The notes under the pieces: generated by a model
What the model was told of the DNA's origin: nothing
Database searches by the model: none
Seen by the model: the letters and a program-made list of their open reading frames with translations, nothing else
Assembly: GCA_007119395.1 (NCBI GenBank)
Contig: SKPS01000090.1
Location: 1 to 10,202, forward strand
From: Lentimicrobiaceae bacterium
GTDB lineage: Bacteria; Bacteroidota; Bacteroidia; Bacteroidales; SKPS01
DNA: 10,202 nt
Direction of reading: 5' to 3'
Shown here: in pieces, positions 1 to 6,756 of the stretch
Layout of the letters: the number at the start of each line of letters is the position of its first letter
How positions within the stretch are numbered: the first letter of the stretch is position 1
Position numbers and translations under genes: made by a program

Positions 1-863
1 AAACCCCTTTTCTCTTCAGGGGTCTTCTCTCTGCTGGCCTGGGCAATGGCCGCCACCTCACTCATACCGGCAAACTGCGACGTTCTGGGTATGGTATAAC
101 GTTTCACAATGAAAGCACCCCCAAAGCCAAGCATCAGGGTTGAAGCAATCATAAAAAACCAGTTGGCGGTAGCACTCACCTCCATCGGTGGATGCATATG
201 CTCTGTGATAGAGGTGCTGATACCTGCCAGCAGAACATCCGTTCCCGCAATGAAAAAATTGGCAGTAAAACCGGCGGTTGCACCGGCATACCCGGCAACA
301 AGACCGGCGATCGGATGGTAGCCGAGTTGCATAAATATCAAAGCCGCAATGGGGGGTACAACCACCACACCGGCGTCAGAACCAATGTTTCCACATGCAC
401 CTATGATGAAGATAACAGGAAAAATAATCTTCTGTGGTGTAGCAAATGCCACAGTGCGCAATACCATGGTGAGAAGGCCGGTCTGCTCTGCAATGGAAAC
501 ACCCATGATCATCACCAATACCAGTCCGAATGGAGCAAAATGTGCAAAGTTGGTTACCAGCTCCTGTAAAAACCACCGCAACCCCTCTCCTGACATCAGG
601 TTGCGCGCTTCAATCACCTCCCCGCGTGCAGGCTCCGTTACCTGCACATTGAAGTATGCAGCAATACCGCTGATTACAATGATAAAGACACAAATCCATA
701 CAAACATCCAGAATGGATGGGGCAGCTTGTTACCCGCTACCTCAACCCACCGCAAAAAACCCTTCGCAGGGGGTACCTCCGACGAATGATCATCATTGAT
801 TGGGTCATTCGTATTCTTCTCATCCATCGACTGCTGATTCTGCTCTTCCTTTTCTTTTACCAT
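1..863 (-). CDS. AbgT-family transporter, 3'-truncated by window edge
   Basis: This is a membrane transporter of the AbgT family, which includes E. coli AbgT (p-aminobenzoyl-glutamate uptake) and MtrF (sulfonamide and antimetabolite efflux). The frame is open from the ATG at 863 to the window edge and gives 287 residues; family members have about 500, so the C-terminal part is missing here. Residues 1-36 are charged and hydrophilic. A first membrane segment follows the family-typical LPHPFWMF (residues 47-54). Further hydrophobic segments lie near 108-124, 146-157, 165-180, 184-215 and 234-253. The stretch GNIGSD (159-163) followed by VVVVPPIAALIF and GYHPIAGLVAGYAGATAGF matches the conserved AbgT core. 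The substrate cannot be told from this part: uptake of a folate breakdown product or drug efflux are both possible. The gene is divergent from the radical SAM gene. No signal of damage is seen in the visible part. Confidence 0.88.
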   Translation of the reverse strand, partial: MVKEKEEQNQQSMDEKNTNDPINDDHSSEVPPAKGFLRWVEVAGNKLPHPFWMFVWICVFIIVISGIAAYFNVQVTEPARGEVIEARNLMSGEGLRWFLQELVTNFAHFAPFGLVLVMIMGVSIAEQTGLLTMVLRTVAFATPQKIIFPVIFIIGACGNIGSDAGVVVVPPIAALIFMQLGYHPIAGLVAGYAGATAGFTANFFIAGTDVLLAGISTSITEHMHPPMEVSATANWFFMIASTLMLGFGGAFIVKRYTIPRTSQFAGMSEVAAIAQASREKTPEEKRG

Positions 864-895
864 GGCTAATCTTTTTCTTCGCTTTAATCTAACCG

Positions 896-903
896 CAAAA
901 ATG
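896..903 (-). promoter_or_regulatory. Possible -7 element of the AbgT gene
   Basis: On the minus strand this reads CATTTTTG, a 7 of 8 match to the Bacteroidota -7 consensus TAnnTTTG. It lies 32 bases upstream of the ATG. A TTG that could serve as the -33 element lies at 922-920, but the 16-base spacing is shorter than usual. The leader between it and the start is A-rich and has no clear Shine-Dalgarno site, as is common in this phylum. Confidence 0.28.
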
Positions 904-1004
904 ATAAATTTTTTCAGAACAACCATATGAAACCTCTTTTCCTTTATTTATCTGCCAAATGGAGAATCTGCAGATTGCCTGACTGCTATACCGCTGCGAA
1001 TGCC

Positions 1005-1012
1005 TACTTTTG
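1005..1012 (+). promoter_or_regulatory. Bacteroidota -7 promoter element of the radical SAM gene
   Basis: TACTTTTG is a perfect match to the Bacteroidota -7 consensus TAnnTTTG. It ends only 4 bases before the ATG at 1017, so transcription would start at or within a few bases of that ATG. The nearest upstream TTG (975-977) is 27 bases away, longer than the usual spacing, so the -33 element is unclear. This position is the main reason for preferring the ATG at 1017 over the in-frame ATG at 927. Confidence 0.5.
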
Positions 1013-1016
1013 CGTT

Positions 1017-1961
1017 ATGAACACCTATCCCTGGGGCGACAACAGACCCTACAATGCGTATGCACGGTTCTTCCGTGAAAAATTTGGCACACGTGCACAA
1101 AAGGTAGCCATAGACGCCGGCTTTACATGCCCAAACAGGGATGGTTCAAAAGGTGTTGGCGGATGCGATTTCTGTAACAACCAGAGCTTCAACCCGTCAT
1201 ACTGTGAACCCAATAAATCCATCACCCAGCAAATCGAAGAAGGGATCGCTTTTCATCAATGGAGGTACAAAAAAGCACAACACTACCTGGCATACTTCCA
1301 GGCCCAAACAAATACTTACGGAGAAACAGAGGTGCTCCTTCAAAAATATCACGAGGCCCTTAATCACCCTGCCATTAACGGGTTGGTGATCGGGACCCGC
1401 CCAGATTGTCTGCCTGACCATCTGCTCTCAGCACTGCAAAAGTTATCGGAAAACCATTTTGTGCATCTTGAGATCGGCATTGAATCGATCTATGACGAAA
1501 CACTGCTCGCTGTCAACCGGGGGCACAACTTTGCTGCGGCAGTTGATGCACTCAAACGGGCAAGAAAGCACAGACTAACCACCGGTGCCCATTTTATTTT
1601 CGGGCTTCCCGGGGAAACCAGAGAGATGATGCTCGACAGCGTGCATGTGATTTCCGCTTTGCCTCTCACCACCGTTAAGTTTCATCAGCTTCAGATTCTC
1701 AAAGGAACCCGCTTTGAGTCAATGTATGCAGAAAACCCTTCCCGCTTTGAACTGTTTGGCTTCGAAGAGTATGTAGAATTTATTATCACATTCCTGGAGA
1801 GGCTGAACCCCGCCTTTGTGGTGGAACGATTTGCCGGTGAGGTGCCACCCAGGTTTCAGGCCGCTCCAGGCTGGTCGATGATCCGAAACGAACAGGTGGT
1901 GAGCACCATTGAAAAGAGACTGATCGAAAAAAACACCTGGCAGGGACGGCTCTTCAAATAA
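1017..1961 (+). CDS. Radical SAM protein, YhcC/TIGR01212 family
   Basis: This is a 314-residue radical SAM enzyme of the family containing E. coli YhcC (TIGR01212), whose reaction is not established to my knowledge. The N-terminal part PWGDNRPYNAYARFFREKFG leads into GFTCPNRDG and GGCDFC. This places the [4Fe-4S]-binding cysteines at 38, 50 and 53, in the long C-x11-C-x2-C spacing of this family. YFQAQTNTY, VIGTRPDCLPD, a HLEIGIESI strand and HFIFGLPGET are the later core motifs of the SAM-binding barrel. The frame is also open upstream to an ATG at 927, but that would add 30 residues (rich in Cys, Leu and Tyr) that are not like the family, and would run through a canonical promoter element. 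I therefore use the ATG at 1017. The gene stands alone: its upstream neighbour is divergent and its downstream neighbour convergent. Confidence 0.9.
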   Translation: MNTYPWGDNRPYNAYARFFREKFGTRAQKVAIDAGFTCPNRDGSKGVGGCDFCNNQSFNPSYCEPNKSITQQIEEGIAFHQWRYKKAQHYLAYFQAQTNTYGETEVLLQKYHEALNHPAINGLVIGTRPDCLPDHLLSALQKLSENHFVHLEIGIESIYDETLLAVNRGHNFAAAVDALKRARKHRLTTGAHFIFGLPGETREMMLDSVHVISALPLTTVKFHQLQILKGTRFESMYAENPSRFELFGFEEYVEFIITFLERLNPAFVVERFAGEVPPRFQAAPGWSMIRNEQVVSTIEKRLIEKNTWQGRLFK

Positions 1962-2007
1962 CACAAATGACCTGAACTATTCTTTCCTCTTTTACAAGCT
2001 GATCTGC

Positions 2008-2040
2008 AAAAAAAACGATCACACTGTATGTGTCATGATC
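2008..2040 (-). terminator. Likely intrinsic terminator of the lpx gene block
   Basis: Read on the minus strand, 2040 to 2017 can fold as GATC/GATC and ACAC/GTGT paired arms with a 3-base bulge and a 5-base loop. One C follows, and then eight T residues (2015-2008). It lies 35 bases beyond the lpxA stop, where the end of the lpx transcript would be expected. The stem is modest, and the T-run is the stronger half of the evidence. Confidence 0.5.
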
Positions 2041-2074
2041 CCGTTGTCAGCACCACTCTTTCCGGCTGGGTGAA

Positions 2075-2875
2075 TCAGTAGTTATTGTTTGGGGATATCC
2101 TTGAGTACCCTTTCATGATGCCACGTGCTGAAGAGGCAATAAAGTCAAGGATTTCATCTCTTTCGTCGGTGGCGGGCAGCTCAGTCTCAATGATTCTTAC
2201 TGCCTGAGTTACATTGTTTTGTCTCAGGTAAAGTGTTCGGTAGATCTCTTGTATCTGGTTGATCACTTGATCTGAGAAACCCCTTCTTCGCAGGCCAATG
2301 GAGTTGACCCCGGCAAAAGCAAGTGGTTCTCTGGCTGCTTTTACAAAAGGAGGGACATCTTTCCTGACCAGGCATCCTCCGCTCACCATCGAATGTTTAC
2401 CGATTTTCACAAACTGATGCACAGCAGACATTCCGCCCACAATGGCATAGTCGTCTATTTCAATGTGCCCCCCCAAAGCCACCGAATTGGCCAGGATGCA
2501 GTGATTTCCAATGATGCAATCATGGGCTATGTGCACATAGGCCATGATCAGATTGTTGTCGCCAATCAACGTTTCGTTGTTAGCACGGGTGCCACGGTTG
2601 ATGGTGGCAAACTCACGGATGATATTATTGTTGCCAATCCTTACCAGAGTCTCTTCACCGGCATACTTCAGGTCCTGCGGGATCGCACTGATCACAGCAC
2701 CAGGAAAAATTTTACAGTTTTTGCCTATCCGGGCACCCGGCATGATGGTTACATTGGAACCAATCCAGGTTCCTTCATCAATTTCAACATTCTTGTGAAT
2801 GATGGTAAACGGCTCTATTACCGTATTATCAGCTATCTTGGCCTGTGGATGGACATAGGCCAGCGGTTGGTTCAT
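2075..2875 (-). CDS. lpxA: Acyl-ACP--UDP-N-acetylglucosamine O-acyltransferase
   Basis: LpxA transfers a 3-hydroxyacyl chain from acyl carrier protein to the 3-OH of UDP-GlcNAc, the first step of lipid A synthesis, in the cytosol. At 266 residues it is close to E. coli LpxA (262). The N-terminal two-thirds are hexapeptide repeats of a left-handed beta helix. QDLKYAGE (67-74) and HIAHDC (115-120) are LpxA hallmarks, and His118 aligns with the E. coli catalytic His125. HQF (153-155) and the C-terminal helical part starting near SIGLRRRGFS are also typical. By alignment the acyl-chain ruler position (E. coli Gly173) is Gly166, which fits a long chain (C14 or more) rather than C10. The ATG at 2875 follows the lpxC/fabZ stop by 4 bases, so translation is probably coupled. 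It is the last gene of the block. Confidence 0.96.
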   Translation of the reverse strand: MNQPLAYVHPQAKIADNTVIEPFTIIHKNVEIDEGTWIGSNVTIMPGARIGKNCKIFPGAVISAIPQDLKYAGEETLVRIGNNNIIREFATINRGTRANNETLIGDNNLIMAYVHIAHDCIIGNHCILANSVALGGHIEIDDYAIVGGMSAVHQFVKIGKHSMVSGGCLVRKDVPPFVKAAREPLAFAGVNSIGLRRRGFSDQVINQIQEIYRTLYLRQNNVTQAVRIIETELPATDERDEILDFIASSARGIMKGYSRISPNNNY

Positions 2876-2879
2876 AGTA

Positions 2880-4271
2880 TTACCCTTTCTTTACAATCTG
2901 TGCCATCATATCGGCTTCTGTCACAAGCGTTTTGCCAACATACGCTTCGCCACGCATTTTGCAAAGCCCTCGTCGGACCGGCTCCGTTAATACACACCGG
3001 AACACAAGTGTGTCACCGGGCACCACGCGCTTCCGGAACCTTACATTGTCGATCTTCAAAAAATAGGTGATGTATTCTGAAGGATCATCTACTGCTGAGA
3101 GGACCAAAATACCGCCGGTTTGCGCCAGTGCCTCTACCTGTAATACACCCGGCATTACTGCCTCCTTGGGAAAATGCCCCACAAAGAAAGGCTCATTCAT
3201 GGTTACATTCTTCATTCCCACAACGTGCTTTTCCGACATCTCCATCACTTTGTCTACCAACAAGAATGGCGGCCTGTGAGGCAACAAACCCTTGATTTGC
3301 TCTACATCATATACAGGAACTGCGTCGAAATCCACTGTGGGTACTCCGGTGTAGTTCAACTGCTCCAGGAAAAGTTTTCTGATGTTCGATGAAAACTTCG
3401 AATTGTAATGGTGCCCCGGGCAACGGGCAATCACATGCGCTTTCAGGGTTCCACCCAACAGTGCCAAGTCACCCAGCAGGTCAAGCAATTTGTGGCGGGC
3501 GGGTTCATTGGGATGATACAGTGTTACATTGTTTAAAATCCCCTCTTTCTCAACCCTCACATCCGGCTTGTTAAAGAAGGTCGCCAAACGCTTCATCTGG
3601 TCATCGGTAATCATTTTTTCAACAAAAACGATGGCATTATCCAGATCACCTCCACGCACCAGGTTGTTGTCAACCAACTGCTCCAGTTCGTGCAGAAAAA
3701 CAAAGGTTCTGCAAGGGGCAATTTCAACAGCAAACTGATCAATATCCGGCAGTTCTGCGTATTGAGGAGCGATTACGTCAGAATCATAATCCACCATCAC
3801 CGACAAACGGAACGACTCAGCGGGGATGGCAGTATAGTCGGTTTTACCATCAGCAGAGGTATACTTCATCACTTCGGGAAGGTGAATATACTTCTTTTCG
3901 GCATCCAGGGCCACCGTTCCGGCTTTACGCAGCGCTTCAACGAAAGGGAGGGAGCTGCCGTCTAGTATGGGTACCTCGCCTGCGGTTACCTCTACACGAA
4001 TATTGTCAATTCCCATGCCTGCAATGGCCGCCATCACGTGCTCAACTGTCATTACACTGGTGTTGTTCACAGACAAGGTGGTGCCACGCGCTGTATCGGA
4101 TACATTCTCTGTAAACGCAGGAACTTCAGGTGATCCCTCAAGGTCAGTGCGTATAAAACAAATGCCGCTGTTGGCAGCAGCCGGCTGGAAGGTTAATTTA
4201 ACAGGCTCTCCGGTGTGCAGGCCCGTTCCCTCTAATGTTATGCTCTTCTCAATGGTTGTTTGCTTTGTCAT
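2880..4271 (-). CDS. lpxC/fabZ: Bifunctional LpxC deacetylase / FabZ dehydratase
   Basis: This is one 463-residue chain with two enzymes. Residues 1 to about 305 are LpxC, the zinc-dependent UDP-3-O-acyl-GlcNAc deacetylase and committed step of lipid A synthesis. EHVMAA supplies Glu77 and the zinc ligand His78, and PILDGSS is at 101-107. RHKLLDLLGD supplies His260 and Asp264 as further zinc ligands, with Asp268 and His287 (GHHYN) near the active site. Residues from about 322 are FabZ, the 3-hydroxyacyl-ACP dehydratase of fatty acid synthesis: LLPHRPPFLLVD, catalytic His366 in GHFP, and Glu380 in PGVLQVEALAQ. Both active sites look intact. The fusion is the usual Bacteroidota form. A TTG at 4280 is in frame, but the ATG at 4271 is the simpler start. 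The gene is followed 4 bases later by lpxA and preceded 68 bases earlier by the lpxD stop. Confidence 0.96.
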   Translation of the reverse strand: MTKQTTIEKSITLEGTGLHTGEPVKLTFQPAAANSGICFIRTDLEGSPEVPAFTENVSDTARGTTLSVNNTSVMTVEHVMAAIAGMGIDNIRVEVTAGEVPILDGSSLPFVEALRKAGTVALDAEKKYIHLPEVMKYTSADGKTDYTAIPAESFRLSVMVDYDSDVIAPQYAELPDIDQFAVEIAPCRTFVFLHELEQLVDNNLVRGGDLDNAIVFVEKMITDDQMKRLATFFNKPDVRVEKEGILNNVTLYHPNEPARHKLLDLLGDLALLGGTLKAHVIARCPGHHYNSKFSSNIRKLFLEQLNYTGVPTVDFDAVPVYDVEQIKGLLPHRPPFLLVDKVMEMSEKHVVGMKNVTMNEPFFVGHFPKEAVMPGVLQVEALAQTGGILVLSAVDDPSEYITYFLKIDNVRFRKRVVPGDTLVFRCVLTEPVRRGLCKMRGEAYVGKTLVTEADMMAQIVKKG

Positions 4272-4339
4272 ACTTTTCAATAAAAAAGATTGATCGTTCT
4301 ATATTTACTACTATTTAGACAATGCGTTTCCGAGATGGT

Positions 4340-5368
4340 TCACTCTTTCACTTTTTTCTCCAAAGCACTTAATCGACTGCCCAGGTCGGGCAAACGGCGA
4401 AACCATACAATTACTCTTTTATACAGGGAGGCATCCATGGCCGGGGATCCCAGCAACACGGTTCCCGGTTCTCGGACTGACCTTGCGATGCCGGTTTGTG
4501 CCCCTATGGTCACATCATCTGCGATCTCAATATGGCCTACAAACCCAACCTGGCCGGCAATCAAACAACGACTGCCGATCTTGACCGAGCCAGAGATGCC
4601 CGTTTGCGCTGCAATCACAGTATCAGAACCAATCTCTACATTGTGAGCAACCTGAACCAGATTGTCAAGCTTTACACCTTTGCGCACAATGGTTGAACCC
4701 AGGGTGGCTCGATCCACAGTGCTGTTGGCACCTATCTCTACGAAATCTTCAATCACCACATTGCCTGTCTGAGGCACCTTCAGGTATTTTTGATCCGATT
4801 GCACGGCAAAGCCAAAGCCATCGGCTCCAATAACAACGCCGGAATGAAGAATGCATTCTGATCCCACTCTGCAATCGCGATAGACCTTAACCCCTGAATA
4901 GAGTACTGTTTGGTCCCCTATCCGGCAATCATCACCTATGTATACGTGCGGATACACCTGCGTGCCATCACCGATCACCACATTCTCACCTATCCATGCA
5001 AACTCACCAACATAGCAGTTCTCACCAATGGTCGCTTTGGGATGAATATAGGCCTGTGGTGAGACCCCCGTTAAACGGCTGGCCTTCTGCTCTTCGTACA
5101 ACCTCAGCAGCTCAGCAAAAGCGGAATATGGATCAGGTACACGGATTAAAGTAGAGTTCACTGTCTTCTCAAGTTTGTAATCTTCAGGTATCAAAACCAC
5201 TGAAGCACCGGTGGTGTAAAGGTGAGGTGCATACTTCATGTTCGCCAGAAATGCCAGGGAACCGGATCCCGCCTCCTCAATCCGATCAACACGGTGAACC
5301 TCAATCCCGGAATCACCCTCAACAGTGCCACCAACCTGGGCAGCAATCTGCGCAGCTTTGAATTTCAT
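4340..5368 (-). CDS. lpxD: UDP-3-O-(3-hydroxyacyl)glucosamine N-acyltransferase
   Basis: LpxD adds the second 3-hydroxyacyl chain, to the 2-amino group of the UDP-sugar made by LpxC. This is the third lipid A step and occurs in the cytosol. It has 342 residues, against 341 in E. coli. Residues 1 to about 100 form the uridine-binding N-terminal domain. From AYIHPKATIGENCYVG (107 on) hexapeptide repeats build a left-handed beta helix, to about residue 295. GADGFGFA (181-188) is a family signature, and NLVQVAHNVEIG carries His242, aligned with the E. coli catalytic His239. A C-terminal helix with charged residues (312-342) closes the protein. The ATG at 5368 is the only reasonable start; the leader has a purine-rich AAAGG directly against the ATG, too close for a normal Shine-Dalgarno site. 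It lies between the HD gene (105-base gap) and lpxC/fabZ. Confidence 0.96.
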   Translation of the reverse strand: MKFKAAQIAAQVGGTVEGDSGIEVHRVDRIEEAGSGSLAFLANMKYAPHLYTTGASVVLIPEDYKLEKTVNSTLIRVPDPYSAFAELLRLYEEQKASRLTGVSPQAYIHPKATIGENCYVGEFAWIGENVVIGDGTQVYPHVYIGDDCRIGDQTVLYSGVKVYRDCRVGSECILHSGVVIGADGFGFAVQSDQKYLKVPQTGNVVIEDFVEIGANSTVDRATLGSTIVRKGVKLDNLVQVAHNVEIGSDTVIAAQTGISGSVKIGSRCLIAGQVGFVGHIEIADDVTIGAQTGIARSVREPGTVLLGSPAMDASLYKRVIVWFRRLPDLGSRLSALEKKVKE

Positions 5369-5473
5369 CCTTTACCGTTTTTGTTTTCGGGCGCAATTTA
5401 AGAATAATTCACGGATTGCACCGTACCATAAATACCCTCCATAGTGCCCCATTCACCGCATAGGCTGCACAAG

Positions 5474-6703
5474 CTATTCAATCTCCTTGGGATAACACAG
5501 GTAATGCTTCACAACCATTTGTGAGTGGAAAGAGAAGTCAAGCTGGTCTGACACCTCGTGCAGATTCTTTACTGTTCCGTCTTTCATCAGTATCATAATC
5601 GGACCATAATCGGGGAGATAGGCGTGGTTGCTTGTGGAATCGGTAAACACAAAGTATTGGGCTTCGTCATGGCTGTAACCCCAACGCTGGCTAACCTTTG
5701 CAATCATCATTTCTGTTTCCTCAGCAGTATAAGGCTCCGGACGCAATACGCAACGAAACAGCGCACGCTGCATCAACATGCTGGTAAGGTGTTTTAACAC
5801 CCTGTCAGGATGATCGGCCCACGCCTTGATGGAAGCGATCACATCAAAGTCGTCGAGCATGGCAAATCGATACGCAATTTCGTCGTTTGACAGTGATGCT
5901 GATGAAAACAAACCATCAAGAAACACCTTGAAAGCGGGTGTGGCAAACACCGGTTCACCTTGCTGCGTTAATTCGTATCCCCGGCTCAGAATCTGCTTCA
6001 GCAGCGTGTCAGCAGACAACACTGTTTTGTGCAGATACACCTGCCAGTACATCAAACGCCTGGCCAGCAAAAACTTCTCTATAGAGTAAACCCCCTTCTC
6101 TTCGATCACCAATTGATCCTGATCCACATTTAACATCTTGATAATTCGCTCGGTGCCAATCACCCCTTCCGACACACCGGTGAAAAAGGAGTCCCTTTTC
6201 AGGTAGTCTAGTCGATCCACATCAAGCTGCCCTGAAACCAGCTGGTGGAGGAAACGTTTGGGGTAGGTGCCTTTGAAAATGGAGATGGCCATATCGAGAC
6301 GACCGGAGTGCAAACGGTTGTAGTGTTCCATCATCATCAGTGAGAGTTCTTCATGCCCCATCGACTGAATGATGGCATATTCCAAGGCATGGGAGAAAGG
6401 GCCATGACCAATGTCGTGTAACAGAATGGCCAACAGTGAACCCTCTTCTTCTTCTGCACTGATGTGGTGCCCTTTCATCCGTAGAGTTTCAATAGCCTGC
6501 TGCATCAGATGCATAGCCCCCAGAGCATGATGGAAACGGGTATGCAACGCCCCGGGATACACCAGGTGAGTCAACCCAAGTTGCTTGATCCTGCGCAATC
6601 GCTGAAACCAGGCAGAATCCATGATGCTGAACAAAAGATCTCCCTGCACCGCAATGAAACCGTGCACCGGATCGTTAATGATTTTTCGCTTTTCTCTCTG
6701 CAC
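5474..6703 (-). CDS. HD-domain phosphohydrolase, COG1078 (SAMHD1/YwfO-like)
   Basis: This is a 409-residue HD-superfamily metal-dependent phosphohydrolase. The N-terminal IINDPVHGFI, QRLRRIKQLG and YPGALHTRFHHALG (His54, Arg56, His58) lead to LLHDIGHGPFSH (His96-Asp97) and then QLDVDRLDYLKRDSFFTG (160 onward), which holds the last metal-binding Asp. These match the SAMHD1-like group, of which Enterococcus EF1143 is a characterised dNTP triphosphohydrolase; a dNTPase role here is inference only. The start is GTG at 6703, because no in-frame ATG lies near and the family begins just before the INDPVHGF motif. The C-terminal half is helical and poorly diagnostic. It heads the minus-strand block with lpxD, an association I recall as common in Bacteroidota, but nothing in the sequence gives it a lipid A role. 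Confidence 0.88.
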   Translation of the reverse strand: MQREKRKIINDPVHGFIAVQGDLLFSIMDSAWFQRLRRIKQLGLTHLVYPGALHTRFHHALGAMHLMQQAIETLRMKGHHISAEEEEGSLLAILLHDIGHGPFSHALEYAIIQSMGHEELSLMMMEHYNRLHSGRLDMAISIFKGTYPKRFLHQLVSGQLDVDRLDYLKRDSFFTGVSEGVIGTERIIKMLNVDQDQLVIEEKGVYSIEKFLLARRLMYWQVYLHKTVLSADTLLKQILSRGYELTQQGEPVFATPAFKVFLDGLFSSASLSNDEIAYRFAMLDDFDVIASIKAWADHPDRVLKHLTSMLMQRALFRCVLRPEPYTAEETEMMIAKVSQRWGYSHDEAQYFVFTDSTSNHAYLPDYGPIMILMKDGTVKNLHEVSDQLDFSFHSQMVVKHYLCYPKEIE

Positions 6704-6709
6704 TTTTAG

Positions 6710-6717
6710 TACCTTTG
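6710..6717 (+). promoter_or_regulatory. Bacteroidota -7 promoter element of porX
   Basis: TACCTTTG is a perfect match to TAnnTTTG. It sits 39 bases upstream of the porX ATG and would give a leader of roughly 30 bases. That leader (about 6724-6756) is A-rich, with no Shine-Dalgarno site. No TTG is seen at the usual -33 distance, and that region would fall inside the first codons of the divergent HD gene. The last four bases of the element are part of the inverted repeat at 6714-6730. Confidence 0.45.
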
Positions 6718-6730
6718 TTGCTTCAACAAA
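6714..6730. repeat. Perfect inverted repeat between the HD gene and porX
   Basis: TTTGTTG - CTT - CAACAAA is a perfect 7-base inverted repeat with a 3-base spacer. It lies in the 53-base gap between two divergent genes, 10 bases upstream of the GTG of the HD gene and 26 bases upstream of the porX ATG. It overlaps the end of the porX -7 element. It could be an operator for a dimeric regulator, or a leader hairpin in either transcript. Confidence 0.5.
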
Positions 6731-6756
6731 TAACGGAAATAAAAATAAACCCTTGA

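Noticed and set aside
109..789. Several plus-strand open frames at the left edge
   Set aside because: They are antisense to the AbgT transporter frame, which has clear family motifs and membrane segments. The plus-strand translations are low-complexity Pro/Ala/Thr-rich shadows.
927..1016. Upstream ATG extension of the radical SAM protein
   Set aside because: The extra 30 residues are not family-like, and they contain a perfect -7 promoter element just before the next in-frame ATG.
2393..3070. A 225-codon open frame on the plus strand across lpxA and the end of lpxC/fabZ
   Set aside because: It lies wholly antisense to two well-recognised genes, runs across their junction, and its translation shows no domain. 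It is a shadow of the opposite-strand codon pattern.
5369..5473. A separate promoter or hairpin in the gap before lpxD
   Set aside because: Only a 6 of 8 match to the -7 element and a 4-base ACGG/CCGT hairpin were found, and neither is above chance.
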